Source of the DNA: Serinus canaria
Taxonomy: Eukaryota > Chordata > Aves > Passeriformes > Fringillidae
DNA length: 64,000 bases
NCBI RefSeq assembly: GCF_022539315.1
Contig: NC_066319.1
Location: forward strand, 28,234,093-28,298,092
Reading direction: 5' to 3'
Below are positions 10,857 to 23,626 of this stretch, piece after piece. Made by a program: the position numbers and the translations under genes. Under the pieces are notes generated by a model that worked only from the letters and a program-made list of their open reading frames with translations, was not told the origin of the DNA and did no database searches. Position 1 is the stretch's first letter. Every line of letters starts with the position of its first letter.

Positions 10857-12362
10857 GGCAAGATGACTGAAAACTTTTAAATGATTTTGTATGGAAATAG
10901 ATGGTTAGGTTCTTGAAGGTATGAAAATGTAGAAGAATGATTGACCCTGCTGCTTTATCATGACTAAGCAATAAAGAAATCATTAAGAGCCAGAAGCAAA
11001 AAATGAATTGAGTTTTAAAGGATTTTCTTTTCACATTAGAAAGAGAACTCCTATCAATTCATTAAATTTAATTTGAATTTTCTCTGCTTAAGTTGTTTCT
11101 TCTGTTTAAAACTGTCGAAATTCATATGGAAATTTGTCGATGTCTTGTTTCAGAACACTTGGAAAGATACACAATTACCAATAGCTAGTTGATATGCTAG
11201 ACAATAATGAAGTTCTGCTGTGGTCTTGTCACTTGCAGCAGCTGTACTGAGTTAAGGCTTAGGCCAAGAGGTCTACTTTGGTAGGTGCCTTTGTTGCTTG
11301 CTAAGTTACTTGCAGGCTACTAGAACTACAGCTCTTTGCCCATAGCCTTTACAGAGTGTTGCTTGTGGCTCAGGAAGGAACTGGCTATTGAGAGATGCTG
11401 TGGTGTTGAACTGGTATTCAGTGGGCTGCAAAGCCTTTTTGCCAAGTCAGTGTGGCTAAACTTTGGTAGCACATGGAAACTTAGAGTCCCTTATCTATGA
11501 GTGTGTTAGGCAGAGCACTTGGTATCAGAAGGGCTGTCTGCTCCTTTAATACACAGACTGCTGGAGACAAACATATTAAGCCTGCCTTGATAGGCAGTGA
11601 GATACTGTTCCTTCCCTTCAGGATTTGGGTAGGATGTTGTGCAAGTTGCATGTTGCCTCTCCTTGTCTGCTTCTCCCCAGAGAATCCTGCAGGCTGCTGC
11701 GCGCATGGCTGTGTCTGCACCATCAGTCACTGTGAGCCTTGGGCTGTCTCCCAGCATGTGCTTAGTTTGGTAATGCTGGTCTTCCAAAGGGCTGCCACAG
11801 CACTGTGCAGTGAAAAATCATTCTCCTGTTGGGGGCTTCAGACACTTTCTGGCTCATGAAATGCGTGTCTTTGTGTGCATGTAGTGGCTAGAGGTGGTCC
11901 TGTCTGCACCAAGGTCACCTTGGTGCTGTGTCTCGAGGCTGCTGGTTACCAATTGCCCCAGGGCAGACAGCACATGCTGGTGCTGCTGCCCTCTCTCCTG
12001 TGTGTTGTGCCACCCTTGTTTGGAAGGAAGGTCAGTATCCCTTCCCCTCCTGTCCACCAGGGCTTGGACATAGAGACCCTGAGCCTTAAGCCCTTGCTCA
12101 CTAGCCTGCCATGATGGCTGTTGGCTTCTTCCAGCAGATCCAGTCCAGGTGATAGGGGAGAAAAGGAAGTGTTGGTTTTCTGGTTGAAGGATGTCACGCT
12201 GAGGTTTAGCATCATTAACTGGCCTTCCTTTTTGCCATGCAGCACTTGAGGAAACTGTCAACCTAAGTTTTTTATTTGATCACCTACACAGTCATGGTTG
12301 TGTCATTTTGAGGGGAATGCTGTTATTGATACTTAGCTCTTTTGCTTGGTATTTTTTCAGTA

Positions 12363-12540
12363 GATCTCATAGCACTTTGCAAAAGAGATTGAGAGACAGT
12401 ATTCCCATTTTGTAGATGTGGAAAAAAATACAGAGAAAGTGACTTCTCTTCCTTCTGGATTACCCAGCAGATCAAAAGCAAAGACACAAATAAAAACTGA
12501 TTTCCCTGAACTGCTGACCTGTGCTCTATCCAGAGGAGGT
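12363..12540 (-). mobile_element. MIR-like core-SINE remnant
   Basis: The order of blocks on the + strand is that of an antisense MIR/core-SINE: CATAGCACTTTGCAAAAGAG, then CCCATTTTGTAGATGTGGAAA, then CAGAGAAAGTGACTT, then CCAGCAGATCA, then CTGACCTGTGCTCTATCCAG. It is old and diverged and cannot be active. The assignment is by recollection of the consensus. Confidence 0.65.
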
Positions 12541-12748
12541 CTGTGTGCATCAAGCTTATAGTTTTCCATTACTCAGGACCACACCGAATTTTTGCAGATT
12601 CACTGACTTCTCTCCAGTTGTTGAGAGTCAGGATGGTACAGGTGTAGCCAGTAACTGGAATATCTCACTGTTCCCCCAAGCTGACAACAGGAGCTGCAGT
12701 TTTCGATGTTCATTTTCCTAAATTAAATTTTGGCTACATGACATGGAG

Positions 12749-12767
12749 GTCTGCTGCATCAGCAGAC
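12749..12767. repeat. 8-bp perfect hairpin
   Basis: GTCTGCTG, a three-base CAT loop, then CAGCAGAC. It is a short perfect palindrome with no attached function that I can see. Confidence 0.5.
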
Positions 12768-15329
12768 TTTGCTTTATTTATATCATCTGTGATGACTCCA
12801 ATTAATGACCAAGGTAATAACAAAATTATTTTGGTACTTTAGTCTGAAATCTTGTTCAATAGCTGTCATACACCATACACTGACCCAAAGGCTCTGAAAA
12901 ATTAAGACTTATTAGTGGGACTCAAGGCAATGAGAATTTGGTGTGTGAGGCTGATGCTTTCTTTCTCTCAGGAGGGAATGCTTCCTTCCCATTAGAGCCT
13001 ATTGAGATTGAATCCTCTAAACTTTTCCCTAATTTGTCTCTGTTAGTGGGTAAGCACCCTCTGGCTTTATTTTCCTGCTTCTACATTTAAATTAGAAGTT
13101 CTTGATCCCTATTTTAATTCACATTAAGAGAAAAGAGTAGCAGACGCCCTCCAGTTAAGCAAACTTGCCCCCACTATTTTGCCATTGATAAAGGCTGTTG
13201 TATTTGCTTTTTGCTGTGAAATTCTCTTGTCAGTTTTCTTAGCAGTATCTCTGCAGTATTTAATTTAATTGAATTCCTTTACATACATGCACAGATGCTT
13301 TAATTTCTTCTACAGTCTGTGCCACTGTGAGGTCTAGGTGATGTGACCTGTAGGGGATTAGTGTAAGGTGTCAGGGGACTGTTTCTGGAATGTCTGTATA
13401 CCAGCCTGCAGAAATGTGAGACCTTGACACCACACAGGGAAGAAGAGAAGCCCTGAGCTGACCTTTATCTTCCCAGATAGTCTTGTTGGCAGGTGTCAGG
13501 GGGATATACTTGCCCTCTGTCCATGAAGGACAAACAACATCCTGTCTCAGGGACTGTGACTTCTTGCCCAGAGGCATTATGTGACAGTGTTAAATAGGGG
13601 AGGCCTGGGACTCCAGCTCAAAAAGGAGGCACGTGGCAGAGATCAGTTCTTCAGCAGCTCCTTGGGGAGCTTATGGATTCTTGAAGAAGGCCCTTCAAAG
13701 GGACATCCTGCAATGTATAGGAGAGGGCAGTGATATTCCTAGTTTAGGGCCAACACAGGCAAATTCCCCCTGACAAATGACACAACCAACTTTTGGGTTT
13801 AAAAACAAGCAAAAGACCAGAACTGATCCAAGATAAAACAAGTTTACTGTGGTAATGTGGTTTTGCCTGCTTAACTCATACTGACTCATGCCTTACTGAG
13901 TGGAGCACCTTTGCAAAATGGGTAATGCTTAAAAGTCATGCTAACAGGGTTAGAGGCACAGGTTGTATTTGTTTCCCACATGTAAAGAAGAAGGAGAAAG
14001 AACAGTTTGAATGATGCAGCTTCAGGGGATTAAGAAGAGATTCTTGTGGCAAGGTTGATGGACATCCCATCATATGTGCTGGGAGTTTTTTTGAAAGCCA
14101 ACAATGGGAATGCCACTTATGGCATCATTATAAAGTGTCTGACTCCTGACTACTAACAAATCAGAGTGGCAGTAGAGTTTGTGTTAAGTATGGGCTTATC
14201 CTTCTGTAAATGAGATGAAGAGAGCAACGGCATCTCAAGTATCCCCACCCAGAGGTCCTTCAGCATGTTTTGGATGTGATTAAAGAGAAGCAGCTCGTGC
14301 TGGTGCAAGATGGCAGATGTTTCAAATAAGAGCTGATTTACCTGTTGTTAGCAGTGTGATTTGGTTTTTATTTACCTCATGTCAGAAAAAAGGTGATAAA
14401 AGAATTTGCTATGCTAGCTGATTGAAGCACCAGGGACCAAGTTCATCCTCCATTTAGCTTCAGTGAAAACAGCAGATTAAAGCTGGGAGGAATGTGGACT
14501 CCTACATATTTACAGCTGTCTTAGCAGATGGGCTGTTGACAGTTGAGGCCCCTCAAGTCTCTGCCTGGGTGCTGGGTGCTCTCAGTATGTATTACCGAGA
14601 GCACTTCAGCTGAAGTTAGTCCTGGTGTTGAGCAGGCACTGGCTGCTTCCTGGGTCAGACCCTTTAGGTGGATTATGCTGGAAGGACAGTGAGATGGAAG
14701 TCTGAATATCAGATAGGGCCAGTTCTTCCTGCCTGGCTCTGTAGGAACTGTCCTTTGGAGGCCAGTGGAGATATCTGCTGAGGTGCCACAAAGCTTGAGC
14801 AGCTTCATGTGGAGCATGGTGCAGTCCCAGATCTGGACTGCAGTAACTAAACCCTCCTATGAACAGTGCATTCCTGACAGCCTCTGCTTATCCTGCCTCT
14901 CTCCTTCCCCATCCTCATGTGGAGACCTTCTGGGTGTTCAAAGCAGACCAGGACTTGATGCTTTACTCCATGTGAGCAAAAGCCATGGCTCTGTTCTCCT
15001 GCTCCTTTTGTTAAATGGTGGAAAAATCTCCTTTAGTGTTTCCAGATGCTGGGGAAGAAAGAGACTTCTCTGTACCCTGTTCACCTCTCCAAAGAGTTTC
15101 CAGGAGTATTTTCTCCTGCCTGTGCTGTGGCTGTTTGGCTGAGTGTGTCATTGATGGTTTATCTCCTGCTGCACCTCTTTAGTGCTCTATGTAAAAGTAT
15201 GTTGCTTAAGTAAAATGGGTTAGGAATTACTTTCTGTGCTTCTGTTTTTCTTTCCATGAGATCAGCAAGCCAAATGTGTCCTGCCCTCAGAAAAACACCT
15301 GAGGACTGTGCTGCTTCGCTTTTATCCTT

Positions 15330-15358
15330 AAAAAAAAAAAAAAAGAAAGAAAAAAAAG
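15330..15358. repeat. A-rich tract
   Basis: Fifteen A, then GAAAG, then eight A. Simple sequence; it could be the tail of an old + strand retroposed copy, but no body was recognised upstream. Confidence 0.8.
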
Positions 15359-15930
15359 AGTGATAAAACTATCAATATTTAATATAGAAATTTTGCTCCA
15401 CTTATCTGTGCTTTACCCATCTTCTCTCCTGGGTTGGTCCCTCCTTTACCTCATCTGCTTGAGAGTTTTGGTTTAATACTGCTATCTCCTGTTTCCCTCA
15501 GTAAAGACAACTAGATCACAATGCTATTCAGGAAGGATGTGCTGGGACCAGTGTATTGGCTTTGCAAAATATCAAATCCTCTGTTTTCTAAGACATCATA
15601 AATGGTTATTTTGGGGTAGGTTGTGGTGGGCTTTGGTAGGTCACAGTAGTTTTCTCATTCTGTGGTGTAACTGGGAAGAGGAAACCTGTGCATTGGCAGT
15701 TTGTCCCAGGTGTGTCCTGTTAGCTAAGAGCATCAGAGGTGGACAGGACTCTGGATAATGCAGAAGCACAGTGAGCTGACTGTGTATGAGCAATAACTGC
15801 TTGCCTAGTAGCTGGGCTCCCAGGGTTTCTTCAGCTGGATCCTGCTGACCAGTACCTGAAAGCTGTGGCAGGGTGGAGGAGCCTGACTACTGCTGATGTG
15901 AGAGGCTGTAGCGCTAGGAAAGCGTGAGGA

Positions 15931-15966
15931 GCTGAGCACATTATGTATGCTGAGCACATTATGTAT
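15931..15966. repeat. Perfect tandem duplication of an 18-mer
   Basis: GCTGAGCACATTATGTAT occurs twice head to tail with no mismatch. It is followed at once by an AT-rich palindromic stretch (15967-15990) and a perfect hairpin (15997-16020). The lack of divergence suggests a recent slippage event. Confidence 0.9.
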
Positions 15967-15996
15967 TAATATCATAATATTATATATTATGTTGCA

Positions 15997-16020
15997 CCAT
16001 GCAACACATTAGTTGCATGG
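15997..16020. repeat. 9-bp perfect hairpin
   Basis: CCATGCAAC and GTTGCATGG flank a six-base ACATTA loop. It lies 30 bases after the tandem 18-mer, so the two may come from the same replication-slippage hotspot. Confidence 0.65.
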
Positions 16021-16497
16021 TTCCTGTCCTATTGCAAAGTCTTAATTTTCTGTTAATAGCAAATTCTTGACATAATTGTCTTTCTTGCTCTTTTTGTGGT
16101 CTGAGAAGTGGAGCAGGTCTGTGGGAGTCAGAGCTGATGGCAGCTTCAGTAGGTCATTAGACTTTGTGGTGGGCAGCTGGTGCTGGCTTTCCCTTGAGGT
16201 ACTGGAAAAAAAAAGTCAGAGGCCTCATTAACCCGTCCTTTATATGGTATGGGGCAGCAAAAAACCAGCATAACAGATGTGACATCCCCCCTGGCTTGAC
16301 AGTAAGCTGTAGACAGCAGTGGCTGAGCAGGAGAGAAGTGCAGAGTGGTTTCCTTGGAGCACAGTGCCCAGGAGAGAGGGTAAAGAGCAAATGATCTGCT
16401 GGTTGGAGTGCTGGGGGAACATCAGTAAGTGACAGGTGGGTTTTTTCTTCTCTAAGTTCTGTGGAGAGTAGTAGAACCCCCTTGTGTTCCTGTGCAG

Positions 16498-16527
16498 TGC
16501 TTTTGGCCATCCAGGAGGCCAAAAGCA
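16498..16527. repeat. 11-bp perfect GC-containing hairpin
   Basis: TGCTTTTGGCC (16498-16508) pairs exactly with GGCCAAAAGCA (16517-16527) across an eight-base loop. The flanking bases pair only weakly, so the stem stops at about 12 pairs, shorter than a normal microRNA precursor. Confidence 0.6.
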
Positions 16528-18609
16528 TCACCTGGAGGAGGTGAGGTGCCATGGTGAAGAGGCAGCAGGACAGCTGGGTTTGCAAGCCTGGTGCTGCAGC
16601 TCCCTTGGAAAGATCTGGCTCATGATGGAAAAACTCAGTGAGTCTAGACTAAAACGAAGAGCAAAGTCTAAGGGTGAAATAGGCCTGGGTGCCCAGGCAA
16701 TGGAAGCATGGCCACCCTCAAGGGAAAAAGCTGCTTTGTGCTGGGGTCACTCTGTCTGGCTCTGAGGGACCAGGGTGGTCATTCACAGCTCTGGGGCATT
16801 TGAAGACAGGACAAATGGATGAGTGGGCAGAAGGAGAACCTTTTCCAGCCTGTGCTGTATTGCCTGGAACTCCTGAATGCCCTAGCCTGAGACAAGGCCA
16901 AATGCCTCTGGAGAGAGCTTCTGGAGTCTTTCTGAAAAAGGCTGAGATTCCCTCGTACGTGTAGCCTGACATGTCATACCTCATGTGGCGCCGTATTTCC
17001 TGTCCCCACTCTGGGAATGGAGCCCAGCAGTTGCCTGGGCAGGGAGTGATGACTGCCGTTGGCAAGGGATTTCTCCCTTGTGGTGTAGGGCTGTCCTGGT
17101 GGCAGGCAAAAGAGTTTCTCAGGGCTGTGAGGTTGTGGAGTAGAGGAACAAGTATGCAGCATCAAGAAACTTCTGCTAAGGGTACCTTTCCTTCAATTTG
17201 ATGGGGGGAGATGATTTTTTAAAGTGAATTGCTGTATAAGGTAATGGCCTGCTCCCTGGAGAGAACATCTAATGGAATGAAAGGGTATCTCTATCTTGTT
17301 TTGGGCGGTGAGAGCTTCCTCGAACCGCTGCCCAGAATACTTGTGAGACACCCTATAATTGAATTAGAAGTACCCTCCAGGGAGCATATAATTATATCAT
17401 ATCTATGAAACATAATGACAGCCCCCTCATATCACATGGTGAGCAACTGTCTGCTGCTGCCCAGAACCTTTCACCGGTAAGGAACTAATCTGCTTAGCAC
17501 AGATTGAACTCGGTGGTGTACAGTACTTACCCAAATGCTTCTGAAGGGAATCCCTGCCAGCAGAATAAACCTGTTAGCAGCACGTGAGCATCGCTGCAGC
17601 CGCATTTCTCTCCCCAGCCTTCAGGCCACTCCAGCCAGGGCTGCTCACCTCCACCTTTGCCATCTTCTCTGAAGCTTCTTGGGAATTTTAAAGTTTGGGA
17701 AGTTTTCTTTATGCCTTTAAACATGTCTTTTTGCCCCTTATTGTGTAGTAATAGCCAGCAATACAGCGTGCGCTGAAGGGATTGAGGTCCATAATAGGCA
17801 GTGTCCTACCTTTCTGCTGATAGTTTGTAAGATTTTAATACAAGTCGGGATGTTCTGGGAAGAAGAGCAATTGTACTACCAGTTGAAATGAGTTTCCCTG
17901 GTGTGAACCACAGCATTGCAGCATCTCAAAAGGTTTTAGGCTAGAAGTGAGGAACACTGACCACCACGTAGAGGACTTCTGTGGGATACCTTAATTCCAA
18001 TTAACTCTCACAAGACGCATCAGCTTCAGTCCATCTGCAGAAAAGTGTAGAGGGAGAGCAGGGTGGGGTGTTGGTGTGATTTTCGAGTACCCAAAGAAAT
18101 CCTGTGGAGGAATTTCCTGACCCACAGTAGAAGTCAGCTGGGAAACAGCATTGTCTGCCTTCTGATTTGAAGAATACCCCTAGTCCAGAGAGGACTGACA
18201 ATGCTCTGCCAAGACTGGGCTGCCCCCAGTCCTGCTGTAGTTAGTCCAGCAGCCTCTGATGGCTATCACAGAAAGCTCATCCACCCACGTGATTAAACTC
18301 ATCTACCTGTCACAGGATTGTAGTTGCTGTAGGTACTGTTGCTGTCTGTCAGCCTCCAAGTGTCTTTTAGTCCTCAGATCCCAGAGCTCTGAGTGAGCTG
18401 GACACCTCTGGAATATGAGACAAGGACCTTTGGGAGATGATGGAGACAGTGGGTGAGTGAGGTTTCCTCCCATTACAAAGCAGGAGAACATCATGCTGAA
18501 CTTGAAGACAATGGATCTGAGTCCCAATGTGTGTCCTTGACTGGCATTTTAGGGGTGAATCACCAAAGGTGGAGCCAAGTTTTTTTAGATAGCACTAGGG
18601 TGCAGCATC

Positions 18610-18829
18610 TTTTTTAGGAAGGAACTCTTCACAGAAATGGTGGTTGGATAGTGGAAAGGGCTGGGAGGTGCTGGTGTAGTCACCATCCCTGGAGGTGTTT
18701 AAGGAAAGGCCAGTGGAACTCAGTGTTTTGGTCTGGGTGACAAGGTGATGTTTGGTCACAGCTTGGACTCAGTGCATCTCAGAGGTATTTTCCAACCTAA
18801 CTGATTCTGTGATCTCTGTGTGATTCTGT
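18610..18829 (+). mobile_element. CR1 LINE 3'-end fragment
   Basis: Landmarks of the CR1 3' region appear in sense order: GGAAGGAACTCTTCACAGA, CACCATCCCTGGAGGTGTTT, TTGGACTCAGTGCATCTCAG and TTTTCCAACCTAACTGATTC, ending in repeated GATTCTGTG tails at about 18804-18829. The copy is 5'-truncated and non-coding. Confidence 0.85.
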
Positions 18830-21014
18830 CCTTGGGGACAGTTCCATGGGGAATCATTGGCCATCAGGGCCCTAGTAGGGGTGTGTCCCGGGCTCAGCAG
18901 AGCTCTGCTGCTAAATGTTAAGTAATCTGGTAAAAGGCAGATAGAGAGCATCATGGTTGGAATGTGAAATGGATGAGAGTTCCTTGCTAAGAACCATGGG
19001 GCCTTGGTCTTCTCCTCTAATATGGGGCTGGGTTTCCTTCTGCGAGGCCAGCACTTCAACCAGAACTCCTTAGTTAGTGGGAATGTTTTGGAGATTAATT
19101 CATCTCCTATTTTCTCTCTACTAACTGGTAGGAAAGGAAATTTCAGTCTTGCTGAGGCAAGACAAGGGAAGGAGGAGCTGATCTCTGCTCTGTCTGCTGT
19201 CTCTACTCCCCCACCCTAGGAAAAAATCTAGCACTGTGGAGCCTACCTGCTTCAACTACCTACTGCCAGTGAATGCTTCAGCAAACTGGGAGGGCATCTG
19301 TTCTTTTTCAGGCAGCACTGGTGTTGAGCATGGCTTGAAGTGAAGGGAAAATCAAGATTCTTCCCCATGTTTACCTTCTACTTGGCATCTAGGTATCTGT
19401 AATGATGGTCCCCAACTCTAAGCACTGCAGCAAAGCAAGAGTTTTGGCATGAAAGAAAATGCTGAATCATTGTGCCAGTCCTGGTGGCTCTTGAGCACCA
19501 TATCCTTGTACAGAACAGGAGACTCAGACAAACATTTGGGACAGGCTCCCACTGGCTGCATCTGACCACAGCTCTGGAGTAATGCTCACTGCTCATGTGC
19601 ATTTGTTGGCTTTCTGTTCCTGGGGAAACTCCTTTTACCAGCTGGCTCATGCTTCACTTGGCCTTAGGAGCAGTTGCGTGCTTTTTCTGTAACAAGGAGA
19701 CGGGACAGTAGCACGGTCAAGGTTATCTGACCTCCTGTAGGCAGAACACTGAGAGGCCCTGAGGAATATTGAGGTAACATTATTTAGTTACCCTGGGCAG
19801 TTTCTCACTGCAATTCAAGATATTTTGTGGTTTTATTTCTCTTTTTGTGTGGAGGGAATCCAGAATTACTCAACAAATTGAGCAGCAGAATAATTTTGTC
19901 TGCTGAGAAAAAGTGAGTGCCTATAGGCATGCTGTGTTTGGCAGCCAGTGGTCCTGTGAGGTGCCATAGGGCAGAGATTATCAGGACCAGGAGGTGCCTG
20001 TGCTGGGCAGGTTTGGGGGCTGGCATGGTCAGCAGTAGCATGCCTGTTCCACGAAGAGGGGTGCGCTGCTCTTGGGGAGTATGCAGTGAGCCAGGTGTGA
20101 GTGTCTGGCTGCTGAGCACCCTTCAGTGCTGGATGGGTGACTGGAGAGTTTGTGTGCTGCTCACTTGAAAACGCAGGCTCTGGAGAGCAGAGTGGTTGGC
20201 ACGGCTGGGATTCAGGGACTAGAAACCAGACATTTTCTTCATTAGGAATACAGATCTGCTGCAAAAATCACAGGCTTCATTCCTACATGGGCTGGGGAAA
20301 AAGCCTCCCTGGGATGCTTCTGTTGCCATGTCCAGATGGGATACAATGATCCTCTTGGGAACAGTGATGGGTTGGTGGGCTTTGTGGCATGCTATGGCAC
20401 TGCTGACCCTGGCTCCCACAGCCCTCTCCTAGGAGCCCGCTTGGGTCTGAATGTCAGCTATTGCTGCAAGGCTCCTGCAGGGATGCAGTGTCTCACCAGA
20501 GCCCTGCTGTTTAAAGCATCAACCTCTTGCTAACCCCTTAGCAGCTGTGGAACTGTTGATCTGTTTCTGCCTTTTTGCAGCAACTGGGCACACCATTCCC
20601 TCCTCTCTCACACGCATGTCACAGTTTTTGTGCACAGAAGGTGATGCCACTGTTTCCTCTGCTCATGCTGCCTATACTGTCCAAACAGGAACTTGTTGCC
20701 AGATTCTGGTGAGCACCTCTGAGAACTGAAGTGGAGACTGAGGTCCCATCCATAAAGGTGGCAGGGTCTCCCAGCCTGTTAGCTGATGTCAGGGTGTGTG
20801 ATGTGGGTACATGCCCATCTCAGCTTGTGGTATAAGCCCTTATTCACTCAGTCCTTTCACCAGAGACTGTTTGGGTACTTTAGCAACTTTAAATTGCCTT
20901 TAGCCTTGACTAACCTGAGAACCTACAAGAAAAAGCTTTTTTACAGTGAAAACCAGCTGGGAGTGGATATATGCTAGATTGTGCCCTTTCTAGCTGCAGA
21001 AGGTGACTGGGAAC

Positions 21015-21300
21015 AGTCAGCATGAGTTTACTACAGCAGATCATGCCTGACTAACCTGATGGCTTTCTGTGGTGAGAGGCCTGAGATGGTGGCTATGGAG
21101 GGAGCAGTGGGTGACATTTATCTTGGCTTCTGGTTTTTGATGTATTTTCCTACAGCATCATTATAGCCAGACTGCGAAGATACTGCCTTGATAGGTAATA
21201 CAAGATGGATTAACAGGCTGTCTGGTCTATCAGACTGAAAAGGTAGTGGACAGTGCTGTGAGGTTGAATGGGTAGCCAGTTCCTAATCACAGCCTTGAGA
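21015..21300 (+). mobile_element. Possible degraded CR1 reverse-transcriptase region
   Basis: GCCTGACTAACCTGATGGCT, TGACATTTATCTTGGCTTCT, GGATTAACAGGCTGTCTGG and GGTTGAATGGGTAGCCAG recall, in order, the part of CR1 ORF2 that normally reads CTAACCTGATGGCCTTCTA and CTACCTGGACTTC. It is much decayed, with indels and stops. This is a resemblance by eye; other repeat families are possible. Confidence 0.4.
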
Positions 21301-23605
21301 AGCCAGCATATGAAATGGATGGTTCAGCATCCTAATCCATACCAGGGATGATAGGGTAACATGCAGCCCTGTCCTGGTGAGCCCATATGCACTGTGGTCC
21401 GAGGGGAAGGTTGGTATGCTAGAGTGTGGGTTGCTGGCCAAAGGGACCTTGGTGTACAGCAGAAAGGGACCAATGGGCCTTGGGAAGTTGGGAGAGAGAA
21501 ATGCAGATCTTGTAGCTGGGATGGGGTCAGCCATTGCCCTGGTGCAGGCTGTGGGCTGGCTGGCTGGGAATGGCTCTGCAGGGAAGGAGCTGTGCTGCAG
21601 GGAGAAACTGCTTGGTTCATGCAGTTTAAAATAAATCAAGATTGAAGCAGTGCATTGATTTATCAGCAACATATAATTAACCAGCAATCAGTGAACTATA
21701 TAAGGATCAATATCAGCAACACAGGGAAAAAAACCACAGTGCTGGACACCTGTGCAGTGCTGGTGTGCAGCTACAAATTTCCAAGAGTCCTTCTGTAACT
21801 GACTCCCAGAGGTTTGGCTCATATACAGTTATATGCCTCCCTGGCATTCCTGTCTCAATGGCAATTGGTGCCTAGGGTGAGCTCTGTGAGACCCCAGTGA
21901 TCCCTGTGGACATCAGTCAGCAGCACAGCATGTCTTAAATATTAGCCAGAGTTGTCACTGCTACTGACATGGGATTTTGCAGGCAGTGGCAGAAGTTCAT
22001 TCCCTGTAAAAGATGGAAGCAGCTCTGGCCCTCATTGGGATGTCAAGGGAAGGTGTCCCTGGGCTGCCCACCTTCTCCCCTTGTCTAGGGAACGTTCAGG
22101 CAAAGCTGGTAAGCTTGAATTTCCCACCCAATGCCTATTTCGTGATTTTTCTCCCATCTGAAGTAGGTGAGTGCTCTTCAATGCTGACCAGCTGAGGTGG
22201 TGATTACTAGACATGTAGCAGAGCTGGGGAGAGCACAGCTCTGCAGTAGAACTTCTATCCCAGTCTGACAAGTGTACTTCTTGCTGAACCTCTGGGAAGT
22301 GTTAGATAATGTCCCTTTTCATGATATGTGTATTATGTACTCACCATGTGGTATTCATTTTCCATCTGCCCAGGTGTACACAGCCATTTGTTGGAACTAG
22401 CTGAGGACATGCAGCAACATCCTCTCCAGGTGATCTGTTGCTTTGACCTCCAGGTCTAAATTTTGAGTGTCTATCACACATTGAAATTGTGGGGCAGAAA
22501 TAAGTTCCCCTGGTCTACACCCTGTGTGATACTGGTTGGAGACCGGTAGTAGCAACCCCAGAGCAAGTTTCTCTTCCAGACACTGGTGGAGTAGCAGATT
22601 TGACAGAAAGGGATAAAAAGCAGGAGAAGCTTTGCAGAAATAATAGTCAAAAAAAGGGCTAAAGACAAGGAGGGAAGAAGCACCATCTTCTTGGTATCTC
22701 AGATAATATGTATTTCATGTGAAGTACACAACAGCCAGCCTGGCTGTCTTTGAACCCTGATGTCTGGTTGATTTTTTTTTTTTTTCCCCCTGTTAACATT
22801 CAACTTAAATAGAATAGTCCTCTGAGGGCCTGAGCTCAAGCACGTCAAATGTAGAGACTTCTACAGTTAGAGCAGGTGGAGGGAGTTGCATTAACCATCT
22901 CTTTGCTGGTATTTGCTGTTTTGTTGGCAGGTTACTTCCATGTCATTTGGACTTGATCGGTTGGAAGAGCACAAACCATGCAGTCATGACAGCTTATTTA
23001 GAGCTTCCTTTCTCAGGCAGTCCAGGTGTCTCTAGATGGCTGTGTGCCATGAGGACATGTCATTAAATAGCCATGAAATTGGGCTATTTACATGAGATTT
23101 TAACCAAGGTCTGCCAGGACTGGAGTGCAAGTAGGAACTGAAATATTCAAGTCCCCTATGGAGTGGAAGGACTTTATTTTCCTAGCTGAAAGGATATGGA
23201 AATTTCACAGGCCCAGAAGACCAGTCTGTAAAAAATTCTGTGAGAACCTCAGTTTTTAGAAGTGTTTCTTTGTGAAAAATGGAATAAAAGGGCAGTTCAT
23301 ACTCTTTTGGCTGCATAGCGGTTTTGTTCCTGGTGGCGACTTGGAAGCACAATAAGAAGCCACGAGAAAAAGCAGCAATTCCTGCCATTAGGGTTTTTTC
23401 TTGCAATTGTTCCTGTTCTCCCTGGATTTCAGTCAGAGCAGGAATTTAGTTTTTCCATTGGCTTTCTTAACCTGGATGAAGACTGGGAATTTTTCTCTCA
23501 AGCAGCTGTGGCTACACGCTTGTTATTGAGAGGGTTAAATCTCGGTGATTTGTGTTGAAAATGTGACATAAGAGATTAGATCTAGAATCCCATTTTGCTG
23601 GTGCA

Positions 23606-23626
23606 CTGATAACACGATCTTATCAG
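23606..23626. promoter_or_regulatory. Palindromic pair of GATA motifs
   Basis: CTGATAA (23606-23612) and its exact reverse complement TTATCAG (23620-23626) are separated by seven bases. Each arm is a strong WGATAR site in sequence terms. Occupancy is not shown; this is a candidate only. Confidence 0.35.

Larger units (their letters stand above)
7032..12362 (+). other. Start of the long downstream SLC8A3 intron
   Basis: No supported gene on either strand. There is a T16 run at 7502-7517, a T-rich tract at 10827-10856 and a 10-bp perfect hairpin at 9806-9836. No match to the expected next NCX exon (a short segment continuing the second Ca2+-binding domain) was recognised by eye. Confidence 0.7.
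12541..18609 (+). other. Intronic sequence, no gene seen
   Basis: Open frames here are 142 codons or shorter on both strands and none shows a recognisable domain. Notable small structures are hairpins at 12749-12767 and 16498-16527, an A-rich tract at 15330-15358, a tandem 18-mer at 15931-15966 and an AT-rich homeobox-motif stretch near 17350-17410. Confidence 0.65.
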
